A stretch of DNA of 64,000 nucleotides, taken from assembly GCA_900239685.1 (NCBI GenBank), contig OENT01000931.1, forward strand, positions 1 to 64,000, in the 5' to 3' direction. This document shows positions 25,526-35,058 of this stretch, piece by piece. A program made the position numbers and the translations under genes. Positions within the stretch are counted from its first letter, which is position 1; the number at the start of each line of letters is the position of its first letter. The notes under the pieces are model-generated. The model did not search any database. It saw only the letters and a list, made by a program, of their open reading frames with translations, and was not told the DNA's origin. Source of the DNA: Rotaria macrura. Its lineage: Eukaryota; Rotifera; Eurotatoria; Philodinida; Philodinidae.

Positions 25526-26729
25526 TTAAATGCAGTACGGTTGGCCGTTTTCCCATAAGTGACAAGACGAAGAACAAGTTTCGACTGAGATCCATCGATT
25601 TTGGCCAACGCACTGCACGATACCGGCAAAAGGATTGAACGAGCATTGATAACTACCATGAATTACACATTGGCCAGCTGTTGTTGTGCAGTCACAATAG
25701 CGTCGAAAGAATAGTCGCCGTGTTGTTTGTTGCAGCTGATTATTTTGACTCAAAAAAGCGGGATATAAATTCCGTTGATTTAACCCTACAAATATGATCA
25801 TTATTTCGAAAACGGATGTCACTGTTTATATAGTGGTGGCTGTCTTAGCTTACTGTTAGTAAATTAGAAACTACATATCATGCTTTCTAAAAACATCATG
25901 TTGAAGAATAAGGAAGAAGACAAACCTGCGTTTGTCATTTGAATAGTTCCACAGGCGATTCGTGCACCTGCATGACTACAAAAATTTAAACAAGTACTAA
26001 ATCAATCATCAATATTTCGTCTGTTTCTACCCTGTTGTTTGACTATCACTATACGTGCCACGACCAAGATCGTCCGTGTCTTTGTGAACAACAATTGACT
26101 TGCCTAGAATTGAGCTGGCTGATTGAGTATGTAATTGAATGATGGAGTCTTCAAAATCAATGATTGCACTGCCGAATTGATTAGACCTAGAAAAGATAAG
26201 CGTAAAAATCAATCAACATATATTATACGAGAAAATGCTCACCAAATGTTACCAAGATCTCCAACATGTCTTCTTTCAATGGAATCGTATCTACCACCAT
26301 GAATTTTACCTAATCAAGCATTGAAATATATTGGAAGAGAAGAAGAAGAAGATGAAATAGTACCATAAGGATTCCAATGATCACTTGCTTTGCTGCAATT
26401 CCATTCGCTATCGGGTAACGCCAAGGTATGTACATGAAATCCATGATATTTCGTATTCGGTATCAAATTAAACAATATACCAGTGACACGAACTGGCGAA
26501 CCAAGAGCATTTGCCTGAGTGAAAATTATTGTACCTATTGACACAGGAGTCGAATCAATATGTAAATTAGCTCTGGCAACCCATGTTCCTAATTCAGATG
26601 GAAAAGATCCTGAAAATGTACCATAAAAAATCAACTGATCAGGTTGTCTATCGACTTCTTGGTATACTTACCATAAACGAAGACAGTCATAGTCGATATG
26701 AAGTAATATATTGAAATAAATCTCATCAT
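25526..26729 (-). CDS. Secreted Cu/Zn superoxide dismutase with cysteine-rich C-terminal extension
   Basis: Six exons splice cleanly to 278 residues: 26672-26729, 26364-26609, 26243-26309, 26031-26186, 25926-25975 and 25526-25785. All introns are GT-AG (54 to 62 bp, except the last at 140 bp). Exon 1 is a signal peptide (FISIYYFISTMTVFVYG). The core has every Cu/Zn SOD ligand: the His pair in GFHVH, the bridging His in SDHWNP, the zinc His in KIHGG and RRHVGD with the following Asp, and the copper His in VVHKD. The disulfide cysteines are in NCSKAS and ARIACG. The enzyme converts superoxide to oxygen and peroxide outside the cell. The last exon adds about 85 residues: a Gln/Arg-rich linker, then a Cys-rich module (RYCDCTTTAGQC, CSFNPFAGIVQC, ETCSSSC, YCI) that ordinary SODs lack. 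Confidence 0.9.
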
Positions 26730-27017
26730 CGTTAAGAAATTAAGAATCAGAATTTGTTTTGCTAGTTTATTTAGTTCGTTGTTGTCCTTTTATCTCGGTA
26801 AATTAGAAAAGTTATATCTTTCGTGTATTGATATGCACGATAAACTTCAGTCTTTTTATATCACTGAAGGTAATCTTAGAGTAAGAATCTATAAAGAGAA
26901 AAGAAATAGATAATTTGATAAGGCATTGTACATTGAAGACGCATAAATGCATGACACACATTGAGACTACTCCTTCATTGAATGATATATATTTGAACGA
27001 AGAAAAATTTTTCTCTT
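26730..27017. other. Upstream flank of the SOD gene
   Basis: AT-rich. Presumed promoter of the - strand SOD gene on its left side. Nothing else recognised. Confidence 0.3.
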
Positions 27018-27362
27018 CCCAGGTCGACGATTACGGATTTCGTATACGGCTGTAAACGACCGTATACACTCCCCACACGACCGTAGACGGTCGTATTTTA
27101 GCGTTTTACATGGTCCAGTATTACGGTCGTATATCGCCGTATCGTATACGGGCAAATACGATCGTATACGGAGAAATACGGTGGAAAACGGAAACCGTTT
27201 ACGGATTTTGTATACGAGGACCGTAAACGATCGTTTTACTCTCCGTATATCGTCGTATCCCTCCGTATACGACACGGAGATATACGATCGTAATACTGGA
27301 CCATGTATTTTGCCGTATTCCTCCGTATACGGTCGTTTACGGCCGTGCTTCTTCGACCTGGG
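27018..27362. repeat. Foldback element built of CGTATACGG words
   Basis: It starts CCCAGGTCGA and ends TCGACCTGGG, a 10-base perfect terminal inverted repeat. The interior is packed with CGTATACGG, CGTTTACGG and TACGATCGTA words arranged so that the two halves pair with each other and with themselves. TGGTCCAGTATTACG on the left mirrors CGTAATACTGGACCA on the right. CpG density is far above the surrounding AT-rich DNA. Open frames on both strands are artefacts of the repetition. It resembles a non-autonomous DNA transposon; no convincing target duplication was found. Confidence 0.8.
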
Positions 27363-30027
27363 TTCTTATCAATATTCGACAGAATCAGAAACAATGTCGA
27401 GCCATGTTCTTTTCGTTTGACATCATCAATTTTATCATTACTATCACGATTATAGATAAATAGCCAATGACATAATAGGATTGAATGGATGTTGGTGTGA
27501 CTTCTCATTTCACCCACATCCATCTTATGTTCAATAAAAGCAAATTTGTGGAAACTTTGATACGTTCGCATACCAGTTCAGTGGTAAATAAGCACAAACG
27601 TTCAAATTTTATAGCTTTTTCAAGTTATGAAAAATCCGATCAGCACTATACCAGGTAGTATTTTTTCTATTTTCGGATTGTTCTTGTTTTTTTCTGTGAA
27701 ACTCATGATGTATATTTCTGACATCCGGATGACAAGAAACCTAAGACTATCCTATACGTTTCCACAGTGACAAGCTCTCTCCCTCATTACACGCCTTTAC
27801 AAGCACATGAATTAATTAGCTAATTAATAAACTTGTGAATAAAAAGTTAATTATTCATGCTTAATATTTCGTTGTTAACCCATTATTTTGAGGTGACAGG
27901 TTACAATTGGCATAGCATTAAAAAAAATAGAAGTTATATATTGAAGTTGTCTATTACAACATAAGCAAACCTTTGTCAACATTAAGACGTTGAATGAATC
28001 AAATAAATTGTTAAGATTTTCGAAACGATTAAATTTCAGAGTGCATATGTCAACTATAAAAATTGTTATAATTCTAATTTATTCATTTATTTGACATTTT
28101 TTTTCAAATTAACTATTGCAAAACGTCTGACAATATAGCGCAGAGTTATAATAAATAGAGTTTGTGAGGTTCAAGTTTCTACCCTCTTTGAATATATTAA
28201 CAAGTCATTTTATAAAGCAGTACAACTTTTCCAATACAGCAAGGAGTTAAGCCTAATTATTGATGTTCATTAATTTGATTAGTATCTTGATCAAGTACTA
28301 ATTTTAATCATATTGGCATTTTCTCTGTCGCTTATAGGTATAAAGAAACATTGAATTCGTTCTATTATGTTTTCAATGCTGATGTATTTTTTATCCCTTG
28401 TAAATTTTCTATCGAACAATCATGGTCTACTATGACAGCACAATTTATTCGCTTAGTTGGATTGAAAAAATTCAGTTAATAGTATTTAGAAGTGTTCTCA
28501 TGCTTTATTTATTGTCGCGATCAACCGGAACTATAACATTCTGTCGATTACTTAGTTGTGAAAAGATGGTTTTTACTAAAAGATTTGGAATGAATTTTAC
28601 ATTTTTGTCAACTGTAAAACACATATTCTTACAGCATAATCATTACTTTGTGCTCTGACAAACTTTAATGGCACAATAACACCAGAAATTGTATTTTTTA
28701 TAAAAATGTAGAACATAAAACAATATACAGTGGTGTTCTTATAGTTTCTTATCTATTGTAACCTGCCAAAGTTTAAAAGAGTTTGATTCTGTGGAAGATA
28801 TGCATATTAAACTTAAATATAACTTCAGGTTGTCTGAGACATTTTTCATATGAGATTGAATTAAAATGTTTTAAAAAAAGTATGCGATCCCTCTGAATAC
28901 GTAAGTTTGCGTTTTTCGACCATCTGATATTTATAGAAGACTACATTATTTTTTCATTTAAATCATTCTAATAAGTAGGCGAAGAAAAATCTTCTTTACT
29001 TTAGATATCATCATAGTAGTTGTGCATATAGAAAGAATATGATTATACATTATATGTGTTTAGCCTGATGAGTGAAGATTATTTGCGATTGGAGATGACA
29101 GGTTTTACGGACATATTTCTACTTTTCTTGACAAAATATAATATCTTTCAAAAGGACAGGAAATATAGAATGAATCCGAATCCAACATTATTTCATGCTC
29201 ATCAAAATGCTACATGTCTATGTCCCATTTTTTAGTTCTTGTTTGTAGTCACTCTTTACTTTTTTAAACTTCAATTTTATTACCAGTCTAATTATGTTAG
29301 AAACGAAATATACGTACGTGCTAGATGATACCAGAATGTGCAGAATTTTGTTGTGTTTGCAATCGATTTTACTCTATATTTATAACTGATAACCTTACTT
29401 TTTTCAAAGTAACGCATATTAAGGTGAATCAATCGACCATAACTTTTTTTCACGTAGACAACTTTTTTTCATCCTTGTGCTCGTCATCACACTTACTTTA
29501 TTTCTTTTTTCATACAGTCTTTTTCTTTATTTTTTTCTTTACTTTGCGCTTTGTGTTATTGTAATGAGAAAATATACACTCATATAGGCGTACGCGTAAA
29601 TTTGAGCTGTGATGATACATTGGATGTTGAACGTTATTTTAAATTAAACGTATTCCCTCAACTGATGGGAGGGTCGTATGAAATAAAATGAGATTCCTTG
29701 TCTTTAGGTTTAAATGTGCGTATTTATAGTCACACATTCCCATATAGTTTAAAGAAATAGAATTTTTTATAAAAAATTTTTGACGAAACTTAATGGGGGG
29801 GGGGGGCGGGGAATCCAAATCTGTAATCAATATTTTGACATTCCGCGTTTTTCGTGTAAATGCGAGTACTGATAAGGAAAACGAATATGTCTCATCTAAA
29901 CACCAGCACTCATATCCGGACTACCAATCATAAACTTTCTTATTTCTTGGTTCCTTGTTATTAAGAGCTTTCATTGGTCAGTCCGAAATCAATTGAAATC
30001 TAGTTTTTCAAATAAATGACTCCTCAT
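27363..30027. other. AT-rich interval without genes
   Basis: No supported coding region. It contains long A/T runs and a run of 12 G at about 29795-29806. No transposon ends recognised. Confidence 0.3.
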
Positions 30028-30320
30028 AGGTTATTCGATACGGGCAGTTCAAATCTAAACTTATTTTGTCGGAAAACATCCTCAGTTGTGTTTGGGGCTA
30101 ATGGTAACCACATCTGGAAAGAATGGTCCACCAACGGTGTTCGATAAAGCAAAGTTTGAAATTGAGTTTGTTGTCTATGTATATTGCTCGAAAGACTATT
30201 TTCAGAGTTCGATTCTTTGTCCATAATTGAGCCAGCTAGAACCTTGAAGATTTTTCGTTCAATATTTTTCCAGCAAGCAGACTTATTCTCAGTTTTTCTT
30301 CTACCAACCGGAATTTTCGT
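30028..30320 (+). pseudogene. Aspartic protease (pepsin-type) fragment
   Basis: The + frame at 30028-30147 reads LFDTGSSNL, the exact active-site signature of pepsin/cathepsin D proteases (catalytic Asp in DTG), followed by a stop codon after about 39 residues. About 130 bases on, another frame contains FFQQADLFSVFLLP. This recalls the F-x-x-QxxL...FSxYL segment found further along in pepsins, so the pieces are in the right order but far too close together. The second catalytic Asp, the flap and most of the protein are missing. This is a decayed fragment, or a fragment carried by a repeat. Confidence 0.45.
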
Positions 30321-30847
30321 TTTTCAGATTTTTAGAGTCAATGATAAATGTTTGTGGGTTTTCTGACTTAATCACAGGTGATCGAAGATGAAACTTCAAC
30401 ACAGCACGTTCTACTGCATCTACAGTTACTACGTCTGAAGATAACTTTTAAAAGAACACCAGGCACATTCAGCTCAAAGTTTAAATACTATTTATTTGAT
30501 AGAATTCAACTCGACAAGTTACATACAACCCTCTAGCGCATGGTTTAAAAAAGAATAGCCCGAGGATACATCGAAGCAAATGGCCGGGAATGTCTTCCAG
30601 AAGCGTGTGACGGGGGGGGGGGCTGGGGGAGGAATATGAGTATGAGAACATCAGTAATACCTTTTACCATACTCAATCATCTTACATAACGGCATTGACG
30701 TGCTTATATTTGTTTGCAATCATACCTAGTCGTTTTCAAGTGATCAATACTAGTTTCTTCAAGGCAGAGGATTACTATTGCCTCCATGATACGAAGGGTC
30801 ATGCGAAAGAATCTCCTGCTATTGGTATCTATGAATGTTAGTAGCTA
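30321..30847. other. Repeat-flanking sequence with G run
   Basis: Non-coding. Contains a run of 11 G near 30612 followed by CTGGGGGAGG. No gene seen. Confidence 0.3.
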
Positions 30848-31200
30848 CTCTCTAAAAAATAACCGTTTCACAGAAAACCAACGCAAAAAGGTTTGCGAGG
30901 CTCGGAAACCCTTTTGTTACTGTCGGGAACTGTTTCAAGGGTTTCCGAAAGCTCGGAAACCCATTTTTAACCATCAGAAACTCTTAAAAGGTTTCCGATA
31001 GTAACAAACTCGTAAACCGAAAATGGTTCCCGAAGCTCGGAAACGCTTGGAAGGGTATGCGAGGCTCGGAAACGATTTTCGGTTTACGCGTTTGCTACTA
31101 TCGGAAACCTTTTAAGAGTTTCTGATGGTTAAAAATGGGTTTCCGAGCCTCGCAAACCTTTTTGCGTTGGTTTTCTGGGAAACGGTTATTTTTTAGAGAG
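30848..31200. mobile_element. Foldback MITE, family A copy 1
   Basis: 353 bp, flanked on both sides by TA (30846-30847 and 31201-31202). The ends are inverted copies: CTCTCTAAAAAATAACCG at the left and CGGTTATTTTTTAGAGAG at the right. The inversion continues inwards through AAACCAACGCAAAAAGG and GAGGCTCGGAAACC to cover nearly the whole element, which could fold into one long hairpin. The TA duplication suggests mobilisation by a Tc1/mariner-type transposase. A longer copy sits at 42592-42994. Confidence 0.9.
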
Positions 31201-32010
31201 TACGTGTATAGTAGCGCGTCCCCAAACATGTAATAGTCTTCTATGAAAGTCGACAAAAGTGAATCGGGTCGGAGAATCCGAATCATCAATCAGACTGTCA
31301 AAGTTCTGAACTGAATATTTTTGTGGACCCAAAGCCTTCATTAACGGACGGAGGATGTTTCTCACCATTTCAATGCGGGGCATTCAAAATTAAAGAAATG
31401 TATGTGCCTTTTCATGCTCAATAGGGGTAAATATGTTCGACATGCCTGGCTAAGCTCTATTACATTCGTTGCGAAATACCCCACCAATAGCAACCAGCCA
31501 GACAATAAAATTCACACACGCTCAACCCATCGGACACCCAATACCGCCAACAGACCCAGTGATACCCACACCCACAGAAAACCCTACATGTGAACGCCGC
31601 CACCGACAACAGCACGCGCATGCGTACCAGGACTCTCACAACACACACCCATTAAAAGTCGCGCCCGTATCCGTATCCACTGCACAACATACTCAACCCA
31701 CGGCGACAGCCACACTAATACATAGACCCCAACCATAAACCACACGCACAACGACACCTATACGAGCACAACCAAATCGACACCGGTAAAAACACGCACA
31801 CGAGTACCGGAACCGTTGCATTCCCACCCAACCCCACCAGCGTTGTAGAGAGAGCTCACAGTCAGAAAAATAAAAGATGGAGGAAGAAAAAGAAGAAGTA
31901 TTATCCACGCTTTTCGTTGCTCGCAGTTAAATTTTTACCCAGAGAACATAAAACAAGATCTCATGTTTCTCTATCCTTTTTGCCATCAAGGTATCTTTAA
32001 AAGTTTACGT
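31201..32010. other. Non-coding interval with an A/C-only tract
   Basis: From about 31480 to 31850 the + strand is almost entirely A and C with few G or T, including CACACCCACA-type words and one CCCACACCCACA. The open frames on both strands here are composition artefacts. No gene seen. Confidence 0.5.
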
Positions 32011-32134
32011 TTAATAGATACTCTTCCTAGTTTTTATTTTCTTTGATAACGTTTCGTCAATGACGTTGACTTCTTCAGGCCATAAAATGAAAGTTAGTAA
32101 ACATACACACAAAATAAATTCTCTCTTACACACC
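32011..32134 (-). repeat. Left inverted repeat with hammerhead-like core
   Basis: About 124 bases that reappear in inverted orientation at 34066-34190. Read on the - strand, positions 32078 to 32052 give CTGAAGA, an extra A, the hairpin GTCAA-CGTCA-TTGAC, then GAAA. This resembles the conserved CUGANGA / stem II / GAAA core of hammerhead ribozymes. The flanking helices I and III could not be placed. Confidence 0.6.
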
Positions 32135-33309
32135 TAGACTTTTCATATAAAGGAAAATATTTTCCCTAGACTGGAAGGATAGGGTCTGGCAGCGGGAATT
32201 CACCTGTATCTGTCTGTCTGTAACAACCAATGAAAGAAGCACTACTGTGGGCAACAGTCCGTGGACCAAATAACTAATTTTACGGCACAACTTACCATTT
32301 TTTTGGCACAAATGTCCATTTCTATGGCAAAAATGAATATTTTTATGGAGCCTACGATGGTTGAATTCATGGGATGGAAACGCTGAATAACTCCCTCCCA
32401 GTGACGGAGCCGATGCAGGATGTACCCCCTATCATATTTTGAGGCTGCTATCCCAAAATCTCCGAATCTTGCGAGTTAGTACCTAGGTGAGATCTAATCC
32501 CCCACTTCCCAACCTCTGAAAACCTTCTACCCTCCTGACATGATTTTTGAAACACGTTTCTGATCGCATAGGAAACTTTAGATCTCCGTCCCCATTTCTA
32601 AGCCGCAGTTTAGCTGCTGGCCATCTTCGTCTTTCGCTTTGTCTTTGTGTGTTTCTCATTGATTTTTGTTGCAACTTTTTCATTTTCACCATGTTTTTGC
32701 CTCGTGTTCACTTATTCGAGTAGCTCCGTGTCTCCAATGAACTTATCCACTCGTTTCTTTGAAATTTCAGAATTAGACTCTGAGACAAACAACTAATTTT
32801 CTCTCCAGTCGTTGCATTTCTAGTCATAGCCCTTATCAGTCTAGGGCCCAGTGAATCGATTTTCGATGCCGATGAACGTTACTTGTAAATTATAGATGTC
32901 TTTTATCTACATATAGTGGAACGAGCAAGACAGTGACACTGCCAGTAGCAGTTACTAAGTTATCTTCGTTTGTTCCCCTATGTAAATATAAAAGATATAT
33001 TTAAGCACCCCCCCCCCCCCNTACTTGTAAATTATAGATGTCTTTTATCTACATATAGTGGAACGAGCAAGACAGTGACACTGCCAGTAGCAGTTACTAA
33101 GTTATCTTCGTTTGTTCCCCTATGTAAATATAAAAGATATATTTAAGCCCCCCCCCCCCCCCTCATAAGTTAATTTTCGTCCAAGAAAGTCCAAATCGAC
33201 TGAAATTTTTCGGATATGTTAGGACTGGAGCGGCTAGCCTACGATAAAATTCCAGCCCGAAACATGCAAGTTTAAGGAAGTTATAAAGTGAACACTGGTT
33301 AAAAATGAC
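32135..33309. repeat. Interior of the inverted-repeat unit, with a duplicated block
   Basis: Non-coding. A 141-base block starting TACTTGTAAATTATAG (32880-33020) is repeated almost exactly at 33022-33162. Each copy ends in a run of about 13 C, and they are separated by a single N. This may be a true tandem repeat or an assembly join. Confidence 0.6.
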
Positions 33310-33641
33310 CCATTTTCCATCCTAGTTATTTTGCCTTCAACAATGTTTTTTTGAAAACTTTTTTACCATTCGATAGAACATGCAAAGACGCAGGGCATCT
33401 CGTGCTCTGATTTTTGAAAAAGCTTTTTTTATGCCCAAAAACGTTTTTACAACTCAAAGTCCTTGAAAAAAGGGCAAAAAACTGCAAGTGAACTTTGTAG
33501 GCGATCTTTTTTGGACTTAAAAAAAGCTTTTTCAAAAATCGGAGTACGGGATGCCCTGCGTCTTTGCATGCTCTATCGAATGGTAAAAATTAATTCCCGA
33601 AAAAACATAATTAAAGGCAAAATAACTAAGATGGAAAATGG
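33310..33641. repeat. Foldback repeat
   Basis: Inverted arms of roughly 110 bases: CCATTTTCCATCCTAGTTA at the left mirrors TAACTAAGATGGAAAATGG at the right. Further in, GCAAAGACGCAGGGCAT mirrors ATGCCCTGCGTCTTTGC. No coding capacity. It lies inside the larger unit bounded by the repeats at 32011 and 34190. Confidence 0.75.
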
Positions 33642-34065
33642 AAAAACATGACTTTGAGAGAAACATAAAAACATTTTTCCGAAAATGTTTTGCTGTTTTT
33701 TAAATTTTCTCAATTTTCACGCGGTTTTTGAGGATTTGACCTTTTTCGTCCTGCGTAACTTTTAATTCTGCAAACGCTGAGCATTTAATTCATTGTTAAT
33801 TAATTAATTAATCAGTAATTAGAGATCAAAGACCTAATTTTTAAAAAAATCGTTTTTAACATAGAGGACCTCTCAAAGATCACTAAAAATTTCGGTCAAA
33901 AAATGGTCTTTGGAAAAAAAACAATAGTGATTCTGAAAGAGCAGAACATGCGCTATCACCTCATGGTGCTATCTTAATTTTCATTTTCTTAACGAAAATA
34001 GACTGTTTTTGAGTGGGGGGGGGGGGGGGTTTAATTAAAATTTTTTCCTTTATGCGACTTGTCCC

Positions 34066-34190
34066 GGTGTGAGAGAGAGAAAATGTTTTGTGTGTATGCT
34101 CACTTATTTATATTGTATGGTCTGAAGAAGTCAAAATCGTTGACGAAACGTCATCAAAGAAAATAAAAGACTAGGATGAGTATTTATTGA
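34066..34190 (+). repeat. Right inverted repeat with hammerhead-like core
   Basis: Inverted partner of 32011-32134. On the + strand, positions 34122-34148 read CTGAAGA, an extra A, the hairpin GTCAA-AATCG-TTGAC, then GAAA. Compared with the left copy, the five stem pairs are unchanged while the loop differs, as expected for a conserved RNA structure. The single extra A after CTGAAGA departs from the canonical hammerhead core. Confidence 0.6.
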
Positions 34191-34281
34191 ACTTCAATTT
34201 ACACTGGCCTACCTTTCAAAGCATCAATATCTTTAAAAGATCATATTTATCTATTATAGTTACTTTTTCTGCAAGCAGCTA

Positions 34282-35058
34282 ATGGCTATTCGATATCGTG
34301 CAAGAAGGTCTTATGTTCCTGATAGCGGCCCTGGCGCTCATGCTCCTAGCATCAGTTTTGTCTATCGTTCGGGAGAGATTCAGATAGAGCTCAAGAAAAA
34401 CATTCAAAGTGGCGAAGAACGAACCATACTATTGACAAGTACAGAATTCTTTAGCATCTCCTTCGAGAGCAACGCTATACAACAGGCAGGCAAAGCTATC
34501 GCCGATCATCAAGGCCCGAAGACTAGTGCTGGGCTGTTGGAATCATTTCGTCAATTGCAACTAACCGTCGTTAAAGCTGAGGATCGGAAATCTGAACATA
34601 TGTATAGATGGAAGGTCAATGAGACACTGCAAGTGTGTGTTCGAAATCGTCGTAGTGATGGGAAAAGACCAAAAGACACCAATTTCGTGGTCGAAGTACG
34701 AAGATTTAATGAGCGTGATCTACCGACAGATGATGGTATTATGATGGCATGGCATAATTTCCAGGGAACGTTTGTTTCTCATCGATCGGAAAGACGGGAT
34801 CGAATTCGTGAAATGGAACAGCAAATTCGTTCGGCGCCGGCAACTATCCCCTCGAGTAAACAAAATGATTTATTGAAACGAAAAATCGATGAGAAAGAGC
34901 GGTCGTTTGAGAAATGCGTGATCTGTTTGGACAAATATAGTAAAGACGAAGAGATTACTGGCCTGCGTAACTGTATTCATAGTTTTCATGGGAACTGCAT
35001 TCGAACTTGGCTACGGGGAAGCGACCATTGTCCTGTATGTCGGTCGAAGGCCCACTAG
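34282..35058 (+). CDS. RING-H2 finger protein, probable E3 ubiquitin ligase
   Basis: Intronless frame of 258 residues. The C-terminal RING-H2 (about residues 212-253) has the full C3H2C3 ligand set: CVICLDKYSKDEEI, CIHSFHGNCIRTWL and CPVC. A basic coiled stretch rich in Arg, Glu and Lys (about residues 165-210) precedes it. The N-terminal 160 residues show no family I recognise and have no membrane segment or signal peptide, so the protein should be cytosolic or nuclear. It lies alone in a repeat-rich region, about 90 bases after the right inverted repeat, and may be a retained host gene or a gene carried with the repeats. The ligase role is inferred from the RING finger. Confidence 0.78.
   Translation: MAIRYRARRSYVPDSGPGAHAPSISFVYRSGEIQIELKKNIQSGEERTILLTSTEFFSISFESNAIQQAGKAIADHQGPKTSAGLLESFRQLQLTVVKAEDRKSEHMYRWKVNETLQVCVRNRRSDGKRPKDTNFVVEVRRFNERDLPTDDGIMMAWHNFQGTFVSHRSERRDRIREMEQQIRSAPATIPSSKQNDLLKRKIDEKERSFEKCVICLDKYSKDEEITGLRNCIHSFHGNCIRTWLRGSDHCPVCRSKAH

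Noticed and set aside
26967-27571. Frames of about 80 to 111 codons on both strands over the CGTA foldback
   Set aside because: They read the same repeated word in different frames (RNTGP, SVYD) and reflect the repeat, not a protein.
31402-31908. Open frames on both strands in the A/C-rich tract
   Set aside because: The skewed composition removes stop codons. The translations are Thr/Pro/His- or Val/Gly/Arg-rich without structure.
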